Shown here: positions 9,792 to 21,376 of the stretch, one piece after another
How positions within the stretch are numbered: the first letter of the stretch is position 1
How the letters are laid out: each line of letters starts with the position of its first letter
Source: Hyaloraphidium curvatum
Taxonomy: Eukaryota; Monoblepharomycota; Hyaloraphidiomycetes; Hyaloraphidiales; Hyaloraphidiaceae
Assembly (NCBI GenBank): GCA_025558095.1
Contig: JAIVFI010000005.1
Location: 248,001-312,000, forward strand
DNA: 64,000 nucleotides
Direction of reading: 5' to 3'
Notes under the pieces: generated by a model
Told to the model about the DNA's origin: nothing
What the model saw: only the letters and a program-made list of their open reading frames with translations
Databases searched by the model: none
Program-made: the position numbers and the translations under genes

Positions 9792-10923
9792 TGCATTCCT
9801 GAGAATGCGAAACCAAATGAGAAACACGAATGATTGCGGTCGCAGCGCAGAAGTCGCTGCTGTCCAGTCACGCGGCGCTCCCTCACGCGGCCTCCGCGCT
9901 TTCGCCCCCGTGGGCTCGTGCCACATGTCCGTGTGGAAAGCAGTCCGCGTCGAAGCAGTGCCCCGCAACGGTCGGCCAACTCACCCGCGTAGTCCGTGTA
10001 TAGTTGAAACCCTTTTTTTCGCGTCGATCCAATGGGCGGGGATTGGGGCTAGCTCCTCATTACACGCGTCGAGTTCCGGCGTTCTGCACCTGAATGGTCG
10101 CCTGCATGGGTTGAGAAATCATAGAAGCCGCGATTCGCGTGGCACTTCCGGCGCTCCGTGGCCGGCTCTCCCACATTTGTTTCTCGGGCCCAGGTCTCCG
10201 TTTCGCTCCCTCTGACCTCTGCCCTCCGGGCACAACGAAAGAGTTTGCTACGCTATTCGTCTGTCATGATCCTCGCGTCGGCGCTGGGCTTCCCTTACGC
10301 TTGATTGGTTTCCTTGGCTCCAACCAACGCGGATAGGGACAACGAATCGATCTTCCGTGCACGCGATCTCTTGATGGACTGGATGATAGTGGAACCTTCT
10401 TGGCATCGTCGGACGGTCCATAAAGCTCATCGTGCTGACGGTGTCTGACGGGGCGCGCAGGAGTCTGACACGCTAGAGATCGGACCGCCTAATGCGGCCG
10501 CGGCCGAATCGATTGGAGGAGAAACTGGCCGTGCCTGCGACTCGGGCCGTCCGATGGCGGGGGCAGCTGGACAATTCGGGTGTGGACTCGCTCGGAGCTC
10601 GTCTCTGGGGAATGGGGCGGCGAGAGCCCTGATGGCGTCGATGCAAAAATTGCGTGAAGGATCGATTCGTTGATGGTTGACTGTCGTCGTGTGGTGCCCC
10701 ATGGTCGCGATCGGCGCTTCATAAGTCCGGGGGGCTTGCAGTCGGGCGGCCGAACGAGCAGGGCTCGCACGCGTGCCGAAATCGGCGAACCCCCCCTGTT
10801 CCCCCCTCCTTTCCAGCGGTAACAAGTACCAACATCTGCCCTCGGATGTGGCGCTTCGTCACCCGTTCGCGCTCAGTCGAAGATCCATAGCAACTGCGTA
10901 TTGAATGCCCATCTTCCATGCTG
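9792..10923. other. Gene-poor intergenic stretch
   Basis: About 1.13 kb between a minus-strand gene start and the 3' end of the next minus-strand gene. Short frames on both strands (for example minus 10427-10825) lack conserved motifs, and the + frame at 9721-10215 is antisense to the coiled-coil gene for its first part. I see no repeat, tRNA or element here. Confidence 0.45.
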
Positions 10924-12267
10924 CTAGAGCTTGCTATCCGCCCCCTTCTTCTTCTTTCCAATCTCCGCGTACCGCCTGTACAGCTTCTCGTACCCCTCCG
11001 TCATCCCCATCCCTTTTATCGCCTCGTCGTCGAGCTCGAACCCCGTGAACATCGGTATCCTGCTCTCGGGCTTGTACACGGCCTCCTCGGGGAAGATCAG
11101 GCCCTGCTTGAAGCTCTGCCCGCCGTCGACCCTGCCGATCCGATCCGGCGTCAGCCGATCCCCGGCGCAGCCGGCGATGCAGGGCACCCACTCGAGCGCG
11201 ACCCCGTTGACGTACGCAGCCCCCGGCGACAGCAGGAACACCACCGCGGCGCTGACCTCGGCCTCGGTCCCGAGCCTGCCCGACGGGTTCTGGTAGTGCC
11301 ATTTCGCCTGAATGGCCTTCTGCACAGGAGCCGGGTAATTCGCTTGTCCGGCGCCGATGACGGCGCCGGGGACGACGGAGTTGATGCGGATGCCCGAATG
11401 GGGGGACCATTCCTGCACGAGGGAGAGGGTGAGGTTGGCGACGCCCGCGCGGGCGGCTGCCATTGGGCGGGCACGGTTAGCCGGCTCCACGCGTTGCCAT
11501 TGAGTATCGCACCTGCGCTATGCGATACGTAGTACCACCCGGGCTTGAACGTCGCCAGGACGTTCACCACCGACCCCCCGTTGTCCTTCATGTACCCCTC
11601 GTAGGCCGCCTTGGTCATCAGGAACGTGCCCGTCAAGTTGAGATCCACGACGCTGCGGAACCCTTTTGCCGAGATCTTCTCGGCGGGGCTGGCGAACTGC
11701 GAGCCGGCGTCAGCCGGGCGCGCCAAAGGGCCCGAGGAATGAACGTGCCTGTCCGCCGGCATTGTTGACGAGACTTGGAATGTGGAAACAGAAAGGAGAT
11801 GGACAGAAAGGCAAGGAGAGGGGCAGAGAGTTCAGGAGAGGATCTCCCCCGGCGCCGGATCCGTCAACGCCCATCTCCTCCCCGGAACACGACCCCACCC
11901 ACCCGTCCAGCCTCCCATGCCTCTCCAAAATCCTCTTCACCGCCTCCACGCACTGCCCCTCCTCCCGCACGTCCAGCGGGCACACCACGTCGCACCTTCC
12001 CCCCGCCGCCTCGATCTCGGCCTTGACGCGCGCCAAAGGTTCGGGCCGGCGCGCGGCGATGACCACAGTGGCGCCGAGGGAGGCGAGTTCGTGGGCGATG
12101 GTGCGGCCGATGCCCGTTCCGCCGCCTGGTTCGCGTGTGGGGGGGTTCCGGAGAGGAGGGCGGTTAGGAGGTAAGACAGGGGAAGGGAGGGCAAACGCGC
12201 CTGTAACGAGGATGACGCGGTCTTTGAAGAGGTTGGAGCGGTATATCGAGTGGTACTTTGGAGCCAT
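10924..12267 (-). CDS. Peroxisomal short-chain reductase (trans-2-enoyl-CoA reductase-like)
   Basis: Exons 12267-12201, 12125-11903, 11773-11749, 11696-11513 and 11456-10924 give 343 aa. The spliced N-terminus reads VTGGGTGIGR, the SDR cofactor loop; then LVNNAGGQ (NNAG motif) spans exon 3, and VVDLNLTGTFLMTK and INSVVPGAV follow. The product ends in SKL, a canonical PTS1, so it should be imported into peroxisomes. Best match by layout is peroxisomal trans-2-enoyl-CoA or 2,4-dienoyl-CoA reductase. The usual catalytic Tyr-x3-Lys is not clear (YYVSHSAAARAG lies there), so the exact reaction is open. Introns 1 and 3 begin GC instead of GT. Confidence 0.82.
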
Positions 12268-12345
12268 CGCGGGAGACGGTCCGACGCGTCTTGGCCGTGT
12301 TTGGATCGACGTCCCGGGCCGGACAAGGCTGAGTCGCCGCCAAAC
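12268..12345. promoter_or_regulatory. 78-bp divergent promoter region
   Basis: The start codons of the peroxisomal reductase (minus) and the secreted protein (plus) are only 78 bp apart, so both promoters must overlap or share elements. No TATA-like box is evident. Confidence 0.45.
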
Positions 12346-13204
12346 ATGGCACTCCTCGGGATCCTGCTCCTGGCGCTGGCGGCCTCGGCCGCCGCGCATT
12401 CCCCCTCGGACACGATTTTGCTGCGCCCCGCATGGCCGCGGCGGCAGGACGCCCCCTGCGCGGACGTCGACTGCCCGAACGACGTCGACGACTCTTCCTG
12501 CTACGCCGCCTCGCTCTTTTCCGCGCTGGACGCTTCTCCCGCCCTGCCGACAGCCGGACCATGCGCGGACTACGCATCCTGCCTCGCGGCCGCGGGGCCG
12601 GGCACGCTCACCTGGGCGGCGGCGGGCACGGCGGCGGACTGCGGGCTGGCGGGGGTGGAGCTGCGGACGTACCCGGGGAACGCGAGCGACACGGCGGCGC
12701 TGCTGGATGTTCTGGTGCCGGAGTATGTTGTCGAGGAGGGGGGGGAGGTGCCGCCGGACGACGCGGTGCCCGAGGCGGGGTGCGCCGAGTACTCGTGCCC
12801 GGGGGACTGCAACGACTGGCCGTGCTGTGGGTTTCCCGCCGTTCCGGTGCATGCATCGCACTCACCCCGTTTGGTTTGCAGTCCAGGAAGCGTTCGGGAC
12901 CCCTGGGGACCTTCCCGCCGCGTGCGCGACCTTCAATAGGTGCCTGTCGGACCGGTGCCCCGCGGGGCAGACCTACGGGTACGACGCCGGCGTGGCGATC
13001 GAGGTGGACTGCGCGGGGACGGTGCCTCCTGCGCGGCTGCGGCGGTACCCCAAGGCGTTTTCGGCGGCGGGGGACCCGGTGGCGGAGGCGGGCGGCGCGG
13101 GGCCTACGAAACCCGCTTCGGGGGGCAGACGGGCGGCGGGGGTGCTGCCAGCTGCGGTGCTGGGCGGTGCCGTGGCTGCCGCTGCGTGCCTGTTGTCGGC
13201 ATGA
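12346..13204 (+). CDS. Secreted Cys-rich, probably GPI-anchored protein
   Basis: Exons 12346-12826 and 12882-13204 (donor GTGGGT) give 267 aa. MALLGILLLALAASAAAH is a clear signal peptide. The mature part contains about a dozen cysteines in spaced pairs (APCADVDCPND, GPCADYASC, CAEYSCPGDCND, CATFNRCLSDRC). The C-terminus has a Gly/Pro spacer, then a hydrophobic tail AGVLPAAVLGGAVAAAACLLSA that ends the protein, as in GPI-attachment signals. No enzyme motif is seen; it is likely a wall or surface protein. Alternative: a type-I membrane protein with no cytoplasmic tail. Confidence 0.75.
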
Positions 13205-13324
13205 ATAGACCTAGAGACCAGCCTCGAAGCATTGAGACCTTGAGACGACGACTGATGGGTGCTGCATGATGGAAGCCGCGGCTCGCCTCCACACACTTTT
13301 GACCTTGCTCTCACGTTAGCCCCG

Positions 13325-16300
13325 ATGGGCGACGGGACACTGGGAGGCGGCCCGCATGGCGGCCTGCCGCCCGGGCAGGTGCCGCCCGGGCAGGTGCCGC
13401 ACCTGCCGTACTCAGTGGCGCGCGGGCCGTCGGCAGCGGGGACGCCGGTCGGAGCGGGACAGGCCGCGGGAGGTCTTCCGGCCGGCTTCAACCCCGCGGC
13501 GCTGCTGGGCGGCGGGGCGGGCATTCCCGGGGCGATGTACGCGGGCGGCGGGGGCCGGGCGGGCGGCGTGCGGGGCGTGCCCGGGGCGGGGCAGCCCTCC
13601 GCGGCGATGGGTTCGGCGGGACTGGCGAGGCCCGGCGGACTGCCGCTCCAGTTGACCGCCCAGCAGGCGGCGTCTTTGGAGCAGGTCAAGCGGGAGCTGG
13701 CGGCGCGGGTCGCCCCCACGCTGCCCGCCGGGGCCCGCCCGTCTGCCCTCTCCGACGCCCAGCTGCAGCTGCTCCGCGCCGCACACCGCGCCGGCCAGGG
13801 GCAGGCCACCTTCCGCCCCGCCCAGATCGCGCGGCCCGCGCAGAACGCAGACGTCATCGACCTCACCGGCGACGCGGACCCGCCGATGAAGGCCATCCGC
13901 CCCGCGCCCCGGCCGCACCCCGCCCTGCCGCCGCCGGCCTCGCACGACCTCGTGCTGGGCGTCGTCAAGTCGCACGTCCACGAGATCGTGTGGGAGAACT
14001 ACCTGACGAGCTCCAGCAAGCCCGGCGTCGAGGAGACCGTGGCCTTCCGCGCCGCCGCCTCGGAGCTGTCCGTCGACAACCTGCTCGGCATGCCGGTGGG
14101 CTGCACGGCGTGCCCCGTTCCAGTCGCCATCTCTCACTCGTTTTGTCAGATGGGAAAGGTCGACCGCCGCATCGCCCACTTCCTCGCGCAGCTGCTCGCC
14201 GCGCGCCTCATCACCCTCGCCGGCTCCGTCCCCTCGGGCTACCCCGCCGGCCTCACCAACGTGCTGCCCCTGACCATCGTCGTCTCGTGCTCCCGCAGCC
14301 AGCAGACCGGCCTCGTCAACTTCTTCGCCAAGGCCAGCATCGGCCTCTTCCCCCCTACCCTCGCGCAGATCGGCTCGCGGATGTACCTGGGCCTCAACCC
14401 CGCCGGCGCCGCCGTCCCGGCGCGGCAGCCCTACGCCGCCTACACGCAGGACCGCGCGCTGAAGGAGTACGCCGAGGCGAAGAACCAGCTGGACGAGGTG
14501 TACGACGCCATGAAGGGCTGGGAGGACCTCGAGGAGACGGAGCCCTCGGGGGACGTGCGCACGGGGTTCTACCCGCACCAGAGGCAGGCACTGACCTTCA
14601 TGCTGCGGCGGGAGCGCGACCCCGCCGAGCGGGACGCGGGGCACAACATCTGGCGCCGCGAGGGCGCGTCGTTCCGGTGCGTGATCAACGGCGAGGTGCG
14701 GCCGCGAAAGGGGGAGGAGAACTTTGCCGTCAGGGAGCTCAGGGGCGGGCTGGTGGCGGACGACATGGGCCTGGGAAAGACGATCCAGGTGCTCGCGCTC
14801 GTGCTGAGCGACCCCGAGAGGGCTCGGCCGGGCACGAGGGCGCAGAGGCTGGGCAAGGGGGAGAGCAACCCCGTCGCGGTGCGGTCGCTCAAGCTGCGGA
14901 TCGGGAAGCGCAAGCGCGAGGAGGAGGAAGAGGCGGAAGCGCCGCCGCCCGCGGCGCTCGCGCTGGCCGAGAGCACGTGGCGCGGGGAGGAGCTCTGGCA
15001 GCCCGGCCGGCCGGCGGTCGTGGACCTGGACGCGGACGAGGACGAGGTGGACGGGACGGGGTACCGCGCGACGCCACCGGCGGGGGAGTTCGAGGATTTG
15101 GGGGGGGAGTACGTGGGCGAGGACGGGGGTTGGTGGTCGCAGGAGCAGCCCGAGGCCGAGGCGGAGCCGGAGCCGCAACCGCAGCCTCGGCGGCGAGTGG
15201 AGCCCGAGCCCGAGCCGGAGGAGGAGCCCGAGTACGAGCCGGAGGAGGAGCCCGAGGACGAGGAGCCGGCGATGCCGCGGCCGATGCCCGGGTGGCGGCC
15301 CAACGCGCTCGCGGCGAGGGGCAGCGAGACGCCGCCGCCGCCGGAAAAGCCGCAGACGCCGACGCTGTCGATCCGGATCAAGTTCCCGGGACAGGGCGCG
15401 CAGCCGGCGCCTTCGCCGCCGCCGCCGGCCGCGCCGCCGATGCAGCGGCCGATGCAGGTGCAGCAGCAGCAGCAACCGTACCCCTTCGGTGGTGTCGCGC
15501 CCTCGCGCCCGGTTGCTCTGCAGGGCTCGCTGTACGCGATCCAGCAGGGCATGGCGTCGCAGCCCCCGGCGCAACCCCCGCCGGCCATGCGGCCCGGGTT
15601 TCCGGACGCGCGCACCGCCGCTTCCATCGGCTCGCCCGCGACGCCGACCTTTTCCGAGACCTCGTCCCGGCCCGGCGGCCGGAAGAAGAAGGACGACGAG
15701 ACCTTCTACCCCGAGCCCGTGGTCAGCTCCCCCGGCACGCTCATCATCTGTCCCCTCTCGACCGTGACCAACTGGGAGGAGCAGATCGCGCAGCACTGCC
15801 GCCCCGGCACCGTTGGCGCGTACGTGTACCACGGCGGCGGGCGCAACCAGAGCGCTGAGCAGCTCAGCCTGCACGACGTGGTCATCACCACGTACAACGT
15901 CCTCAGCATCGAGTACGGCCGCATGGCACGCGCGGGGAGCAACGCCCGGAACGACGCCGAGGGCGGGTTCCTGGCCCCGCTGCACGCGATCGAGTGGCAC
16001 AGGGTGGTGCTGGACGAGGCGCACACGATCAAGGACGCGAGCACGGCGCAGAGCAAGGCCGCGTGCAGCATCAACGCCCGGCGGAGGTGGTGCCTGACGG
16101 GGACGCCGATCCAGAACAAGCTCGACGACCTGTACGCGCTGATCAAGTTTCTGCGGGTGCAGCCGTTCGACGAGAAGTTGGCCTGGACGACCACCTTCAC
16201 GCGCCCGCTGCGGAGCGCGGACCCCATCGGCGTGTCGCGGCTGCAGACACTCATGAAGCTCGTCACCATCCGCCGCACAAAGACCATGAAGATCAAGGGG

Positions 16301-17625
16301 CAGCCCATCGTCAGCCTGCCGCCGCGCGAGGACCGCGTCGAGAGCGTGGAGCTGGGCCCGTTCGAGCGGAAGCTGTACGACGCCGCGCACAGGCAGTCCA
16401 AGGAGATTTTCGAGCGGCTCGTGCAGAACGACAACGTGATGCGCAACTACGTGCACGTGCTCGAGATCCTGCTCCGGCTGAGGCAGCTCGTCACCCACCC
16501 GGGGCTGGTCAAGCGGTCGCAGATCGACTTTGCCAACCTCAAGCTGGAGGAGTCGTCCGTGATCGACCTCTCGGACGAGTCGGCCGTGGACGCCGCGCAG
16601 TCGTGGGAGACGTACAACCTGCTCCGCGACTCGGGGGAGGACTACTGCTGCCGGTGCCAGGAGCAGGTCGTGGACGCCACGTCCGGCGACGTGGACCCGC
16701 GGTACGCCGCCCGCGCGCCCGTGGTGTCGCGATGCGGGCACCTGTACTGCAAGGGCTGCGTCGAAGCGGGGCTGAAGCAGAACGCGTTCGAGTGCCGCAT
16801 GTGCTCGCGGATCGTGACGACGACGGACGTGCTCGAGCTCAACGAGGCGTCGCTCGAGGCGGTGGGTTTCCGACTTCCCGCTGATTGTGGCCGCAAGATC
16901 TAATCGGGTATCCTTCTGCGCAGGTCACGAAGCAGACGATGGCGAAAGCCGAAAAGACCATCAAGCTTTTCATGAAGGGTCCCAACGGCACGACGGCCGA
17001 CGCGACCATCACCGTGGATCCCAACAAGCTCGAGCTGCTGAGCCCGTACGACGAGAGCGCCAAGGTGCGGGCCATCATCGCAGACCTGCGCCAGGTGCGG
17101 CTCGATGCCCAGACGGCGGGGACCGAGATGCCCAAGAGCGTCATCTTTTCGCAATGGACGGGGATGCTCGACATCCTGCAGAACCACCTCACGTACCACG
17201 AGTTTGGGTTCACGCGGCTGGACGGCAAGATGTCGCGGCCCGACCGCTCCGCCGCCATCCAGACCTTCCGGAGCGACCCCGACTGCACCGTCATGCTGGT
17301 GTCGCTCAAGGCCGGCGGCGTGGGGCTGAATCTGACCATGGCCTCGCGCGCGTACCTGGTGGAACCGTACTGGAACCCGTCGGTCGAGAACCAGGCCGTC
17401 GATCGGATCCACCGCATGGGCCAGACCAAGCCCGTGACGACGATCCGGCTGATCGTCAAGGACTCGGTGGAGGACAACATCCTGGCGCTGCAGAAGAAGA
17501 AGCTCGCGCTGGCCAACATGGCATTGGAGCGTGACGAGAGGGGGAAGGGCAAGGGGACGTCGGCGCAGCAGAAGGAGGAGATGGCGAGGCAGCGCCTCAA
17601 GGACCTGAAGGAGCTGTTCAAGTGA
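13325..17625 (+). CDS. Rad5/HLTF/Rad16-type SNF2 ATPase with RING finger
   Basis: Exons 13325-14095, 14150-16861 and 16924-17625 give 1,394 aa. The first intron (54 nt) is a multiple of three and leaves the frame open, so it is easy to miss. The SNF2 lobe 1 holds GFYPHQRQALTFML, ADDMGLGKT (Walker A) and VVLDEAHTIKD (motif II). A C3HC4-type RING (CCRCQEQ...CGHLYCKGC...CRMC) sits between the lobes at 16640-16810, and lobe 2 shows VIFSQWTGML, LKAGGVGLNL and DRIHRMGQTKPV. This order defines the Rad5/Rad16/HLTF group, which couples DNA translocation to ubiquitin ligation in damage tolerance or repair. The N-terminal ~190 residues are Gly/Pro-rich. Whether it is a Rad5 or Rad16 orthologue cannot be decided by eye; a HIRAN domain is not obvious. 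Confidence 0.92.
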
Positions 17626-17833
17626 GGGGCGGACCGGTTGCCGCAGACGGTTTTGATGTTCTTTGTCTCCCATTTACAAAAGGAGTATTGGTCTTGTCCT
17701 ATGCGCTGGAGGCGGATAGCCGAACGGGCTCTCTGCCGCGGTCCGTGACTATCGATGCTGGCGGCCGGGTTGCCGAGCAGGACCACAGTTGCTCCTCTAA
17801 TGGCTGTTCCCTGTCGAAGTCGCCTCTTCTGCA

Positions 17834-19042
17834 ATGCATAAGCACGTCCCCCGCGCCGCGAGCCCCGTTCTGGAGCCGAAATCGCCTTCGCGGACTTCCA
17901 CGCCTAAACCGTCGACACCGAAACCGGAAAGCAATGGACACTCCCACGGAGCTGCGAAGCTTCCGCGACCGTCCTCGGCAACTTCGCTGGCCGGAGCGCT
18001 GGGGAAGCGGTTGCCGAGGAAATCCTGGAAGAGGTTTCGGGGGTCAGGTACCGCGGCGATGCTGGCCGCGACCTTTTCCTTCTTCGCCATGTCAGTCGCG
18101 ATCAAATCGTTGTCTCCGGAATGGAAATCCTACGAGGTGATAGCGGTGCGCTCTGTGGCTGCGCTCCTCTACTGTTTCTGGGCGTCTGGGTTCCATTCTA
18201 CGGAGAATGCGGTTACCGGCGGTCTGTGGGCTCGGGATCCGAAGGCAAAAGGGTGGACGGCGCCGACGGATCTGCAGCTGAAGCTCATGCTCAGGGGTCT
18301 GCTGGGCTTCTCGTCCCTCTGGATGCAGTGCCTCTCGCTCGAAAGGCTGTCGGTCGGCGAATCGACGACCCTCCAATTTCTTTACCCCTTGATCACGGTC
18401 GTGGCGGCAGCGGCGATATTGGGGGAAACCTATACCGCATTCGACGTGGTGATGAGCGCCCTCGGATTCGTCGGCTGCATGATGGTGGTGCTGCCAAAGA
18501 CGGGGCCGCCTGGAGACGGGGCGGAACACTCTGCCGGGGACGCCCTGGTCGGGGTGGCAGCCGGAGTAGGGAGCGCCGTTTTCCAGGCCCTGTCTTTCAT
18601 TAGCGTCAGGCAGATCACGAAGCAGGCGCACGGACTGCAGCTGCTGTGGTACTTCAGTGCCGTCTGCCTACCGTGTGCGGCCCTGGCTCGTATGGTGTTT
18701 GCTCCGGTAGCGTTCTCCGAGCTGTACTATTTCCCCACCAGCTTCAAGCAGGCGTGGTGGCTCTTTGTCACGTGCGCAACGGGGATATCCGGCCAGGTGG
18801 CACTCTCGGCCGCTTTGCGAACAGAAAAGGTCGGAGACGCCGCCTCTCTCTCGTACCTACAAGTTCCGCTGGCGTTTATTGCGGACTACGCCGTGTTTCA
18901 CGTTCCCTCGGGATTGCTGGGTGCCTCGGGGGCACTCCTGATCACGGCGGCCGGTCTCGCTCCGTCCTTCCCCTTCAAAGAGAAGTTCAACCGCTGGTTC
19001 GCGGCGACTTTCTACGAGTCCGCTGAGCGGGAACGCGAATGA
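17834..19042 (+). CDS. EamA/DMT-family membrane transporter
   Basis: A single exon encodes 402 aa. After a Ser/Pro-rich cytosolic N-terminus of about 70 residues come roughly ten hydrophobic segments, with an internal duplication typical of EamA (SLC35G-like) proteins: AAMLAATFSFFAMSVAIK and VRSVAALLYCFWA start the first half, GVAAGVGSAVFQALSFISVR the second. LERLSVGESTTLQFLYPLIT and LRTEKVGDAASLSYLQVPLA are the two conserved alpha-4/alpha-9 signatures. The substrate is unknown; nucleotide sugars or small metabolites are typical. It converges on the sucrose-type transporter, ending 50 bp from it. Confidence 0.88.
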   Translation: MHKHVPRAASPVLEPKSPSRTSTPKPSTPKPESNGHSHGAAKLPRPSSATSLAGALGKRLPRKSWKRFRGSGTAAMLAATFSFFAMSVAIKSLSPEWKSYEVIAVRSVAALLYCFWASGFHSTENAVTGGLWARDPKAKGWTAPTDLQLKLMLRGLLGFSSLWMQCLSLERLSVGESTTLQFLYPLITVVAAAAILGETYTAFDVVMSALGFVGCMMVVLPKTGPPGDGAEHSAGDALVGVAAGVGSAVFQALSFISVRQITKQAHGLQLLWYFSAVCLPCAALARMVFAPVAFSELYYFPTSFKQAWWLFVTCATGISGQVALSAALRTEKVGDAASLSYLQVPLAFIADYAVFHVPSGLLGASGALLITAAGLAPSFPFKEKFNRWFAATFYESAERERE

Positions 19043-19091
19043 TGCGGTGTGTTGAATGTGAAAAAGATTGTATACCGTGAATCTAGCCTAT

Positions 19092-21247
19092 CTACCTTGC
19101 TTCGAGCTTCGTTGCCAAGTACGCCGCCGCAATCGCGGCCACTCCGCCAATCCTCAAAACCCATCCGAATGAGTCCAGCTGCCGCCTCGGCTGTCCGGGC
19201 TCAGGTGTTCCCTCCAGGTAGTGCAGCAATGCAAAGACCAAGGCGCTTATGCCCGTCATTGCGAGCTGCGGAACGACAACGTAGAGATTCGCAATTCCCA
19301 TGACGATGCCGACATCCAGCGGCTTCTGATCCGGAGAAGCAATGACGGAGGGAGCGTTCTCCGACGCCTCGGAGTTGATGGATGGAGCAGTTGGTTCGTC
19401 GGGTACTGCCAGAAAAGAATCGCCACGCTCAAGTCCATCCTCCGCTTCCTCCGTATCCTCGACATCGCCTTGCTCCGAAGCAACCGGCGGAGTTGTGGAT
19501 GATGTCATGGAAGCAGCGCCGTTGTGGTCGCGGTTTCGGACGTGTTTCTCTCGATCGAGCTCGGCCCTGCAGTACTCTCCGATGAGCACAAAGGGAGCCC
19601 ACACTGCCGCAGCCCAAGGAACTCCGAGGAGGGAGATGCAAACGGTCGCTCCAATCTGTCCGCCAACGAAGATGGTGCTGAACATCACGGCCGCAAACAT
19701 GATCAGCGAGCCCATCCACATTCCGGGAACAGACGGCAAGAAGTTCGCGAAGGACCGCGTATCGTCCGGGCGGCGTGCCAGCGGGGGAAGAGCGAAGGAA
19801 AAGACCAGAGAGACGAGCGCGAACACAAAGAGGGCAAAGGAGCCTGCTCGGGCCCCATCGGATGCCGAATCATCGGGCTCACTCGGCGGCGCGGGAACGG
19901 GATCGGTCCCATTCGCCGCCAAAGCTCGAGCAGCGGCGAGAGGGAGCGCGCGCAACCAAAGCAGGGGCTGCTTTGTCCGACGGTCGAGCTCCATTGCCAA
20001 CGAGAATGTGGATGCCGGCGAGATCCCAACAGCCGTCGAATTCCCAGGAGCAGGAACGTGGGGAGCCAGGCCGATCGGGCCGTGCGTAACCTCGGCGACC
20101 CAGGAGCTGCTGAAGAACAGGAAAGAGAACCACCCAAACCAGGCGAAGAACTGCGTATTGCAAATCCGCTGCAACGGAGGAGGCAACGCAACGATGGCAG
20201 CGACGATCCCTTTCAGCGGATCGAGCCACCCCCGTTTGACGCCGGGTGCCCGGACGACAACTTCGTGCGTCCAGATGCATGTGACGGCGACGCAAGCAAC
20301 CAGGATGAAGAGAGCCAGAAGCGAAAGTATGGTGACCTGGGCAGAGCCCAGCGCAGGCAGGACCTCGGGCAAGTTGAGAAAGCCAAGAATGTAGCCCGCA
20401 ACGTTGCCTAGCGACACCATTCTGCCGGCGAAGGCGGACGCCAGGCCCTGCTGCTCGACAGGAGCGATGTCCATCACGAGCGCCCTCGACGACGCCATGA
20501 CTGCGTTCAGCGAGAAGTCGAGGATCCAAAAGGCTGCGACGACTACCCATCGGGTCAATGCGGCAATGCTCTCCTTCTGCTCCGGGGTAGGCTCCCCGGT
20601 CCCCGCCACGAGGAAGCGGCTGGCTTCCAAAGCATAGGCAAGCATCAAGAGACTTATGCACACGACGGCAGTACCTCCTGGACAGTGGGTGGGACAATTG
20701 GTTAGCTTGTCACTGAACAATGTCACGCAGAGCGTGAAATACCAATGATAAAGGGCCGCCGCCGACCAAGCCTGAACGTGGCTTGGTCGGAGTAAGAACC
20801 AACAATGGGCTGCACGACCAGGCCGCTCAGGGGGCCGGCCAACCAGACCAGGCTCACGAAGGCCTTGGCCACACCGAGCGACAGGAGGTATGGCGTCCCA
20901 AATGCGAGCTCGACCGTCCACACAATCTGTACGCCGAAGAGACACAGCGTCGCGAGGGCCAGCTTGTACCACGGAAGCTCTGCCTTTACTTCAGCCTGAA
21001 TCTCCGCTATGCCGGAAGCCACCCCCGGTCTCGGCCATCCCGCCTCGTCGTCGCGTTCCTCCTCGGTCTCTCCGGCCAGCTGCTCATATGAGCTCCCCAT
21101 CGTGGCCTCCAGAGGAATGTCCGAAGCTCGCAGGGGCTCGCGGGCGGGCCCGCGGAGCCGGGCCAACAGCGACTTCCCGGCACCTTCCACTTTGCCCCTG
21201 ATGTCGAGAACGCGTCGAGGCCGTGTCCACACGCCGGCCCCATGCAC
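19092..21247 (-). CDS. SLC45 / sucrose-type MFS (GPH) transporter
   Basis: Exons 21247-20743 and 20677-19092 give up to 696 aa; a later Met (MGSSYEQLAG) is an alternative start. The MFS signature between TM2 and TM3 is FRLGRRRPFIIGG, rebuilt by the splice. Other family segments are VWLAGPLSGLVVQPIVGSYSD and VEQQGLASAFAGRM. About 12 hydrophobic segments are visible, with a long Ser/Glu-rich cytosolic loop late in the protein. Plant SUTs, fungal alpha-glucoside/sucrose-proton symporters and animal SLC45 share this pattern. The likely role is proton-coupled disaccharide uptake at the plasma membrane; substrate not provable here. Confidence 0.88.
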
Positions 21248-21376
21248 GGGAGCCCCAGAAGCGATGTGCCGCGAGCACGGAGCGCGTGGGGGCCAGCTAT
21301 GAAGGGTGACGTGGAGGATGCCGCACGATGCCGCGTCGCCATCACCACACCTGCACCTGAGGAAATCCGGTCTACT

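Noticed and set aside
13412-16741. 1,109-residue open frame antisense to the SNF2-RING gene
   Set aside because: It is a mirror of GC-rich codon use; it has Arg/His/Leu-rich texture, no domain, and ignores the sense introns.
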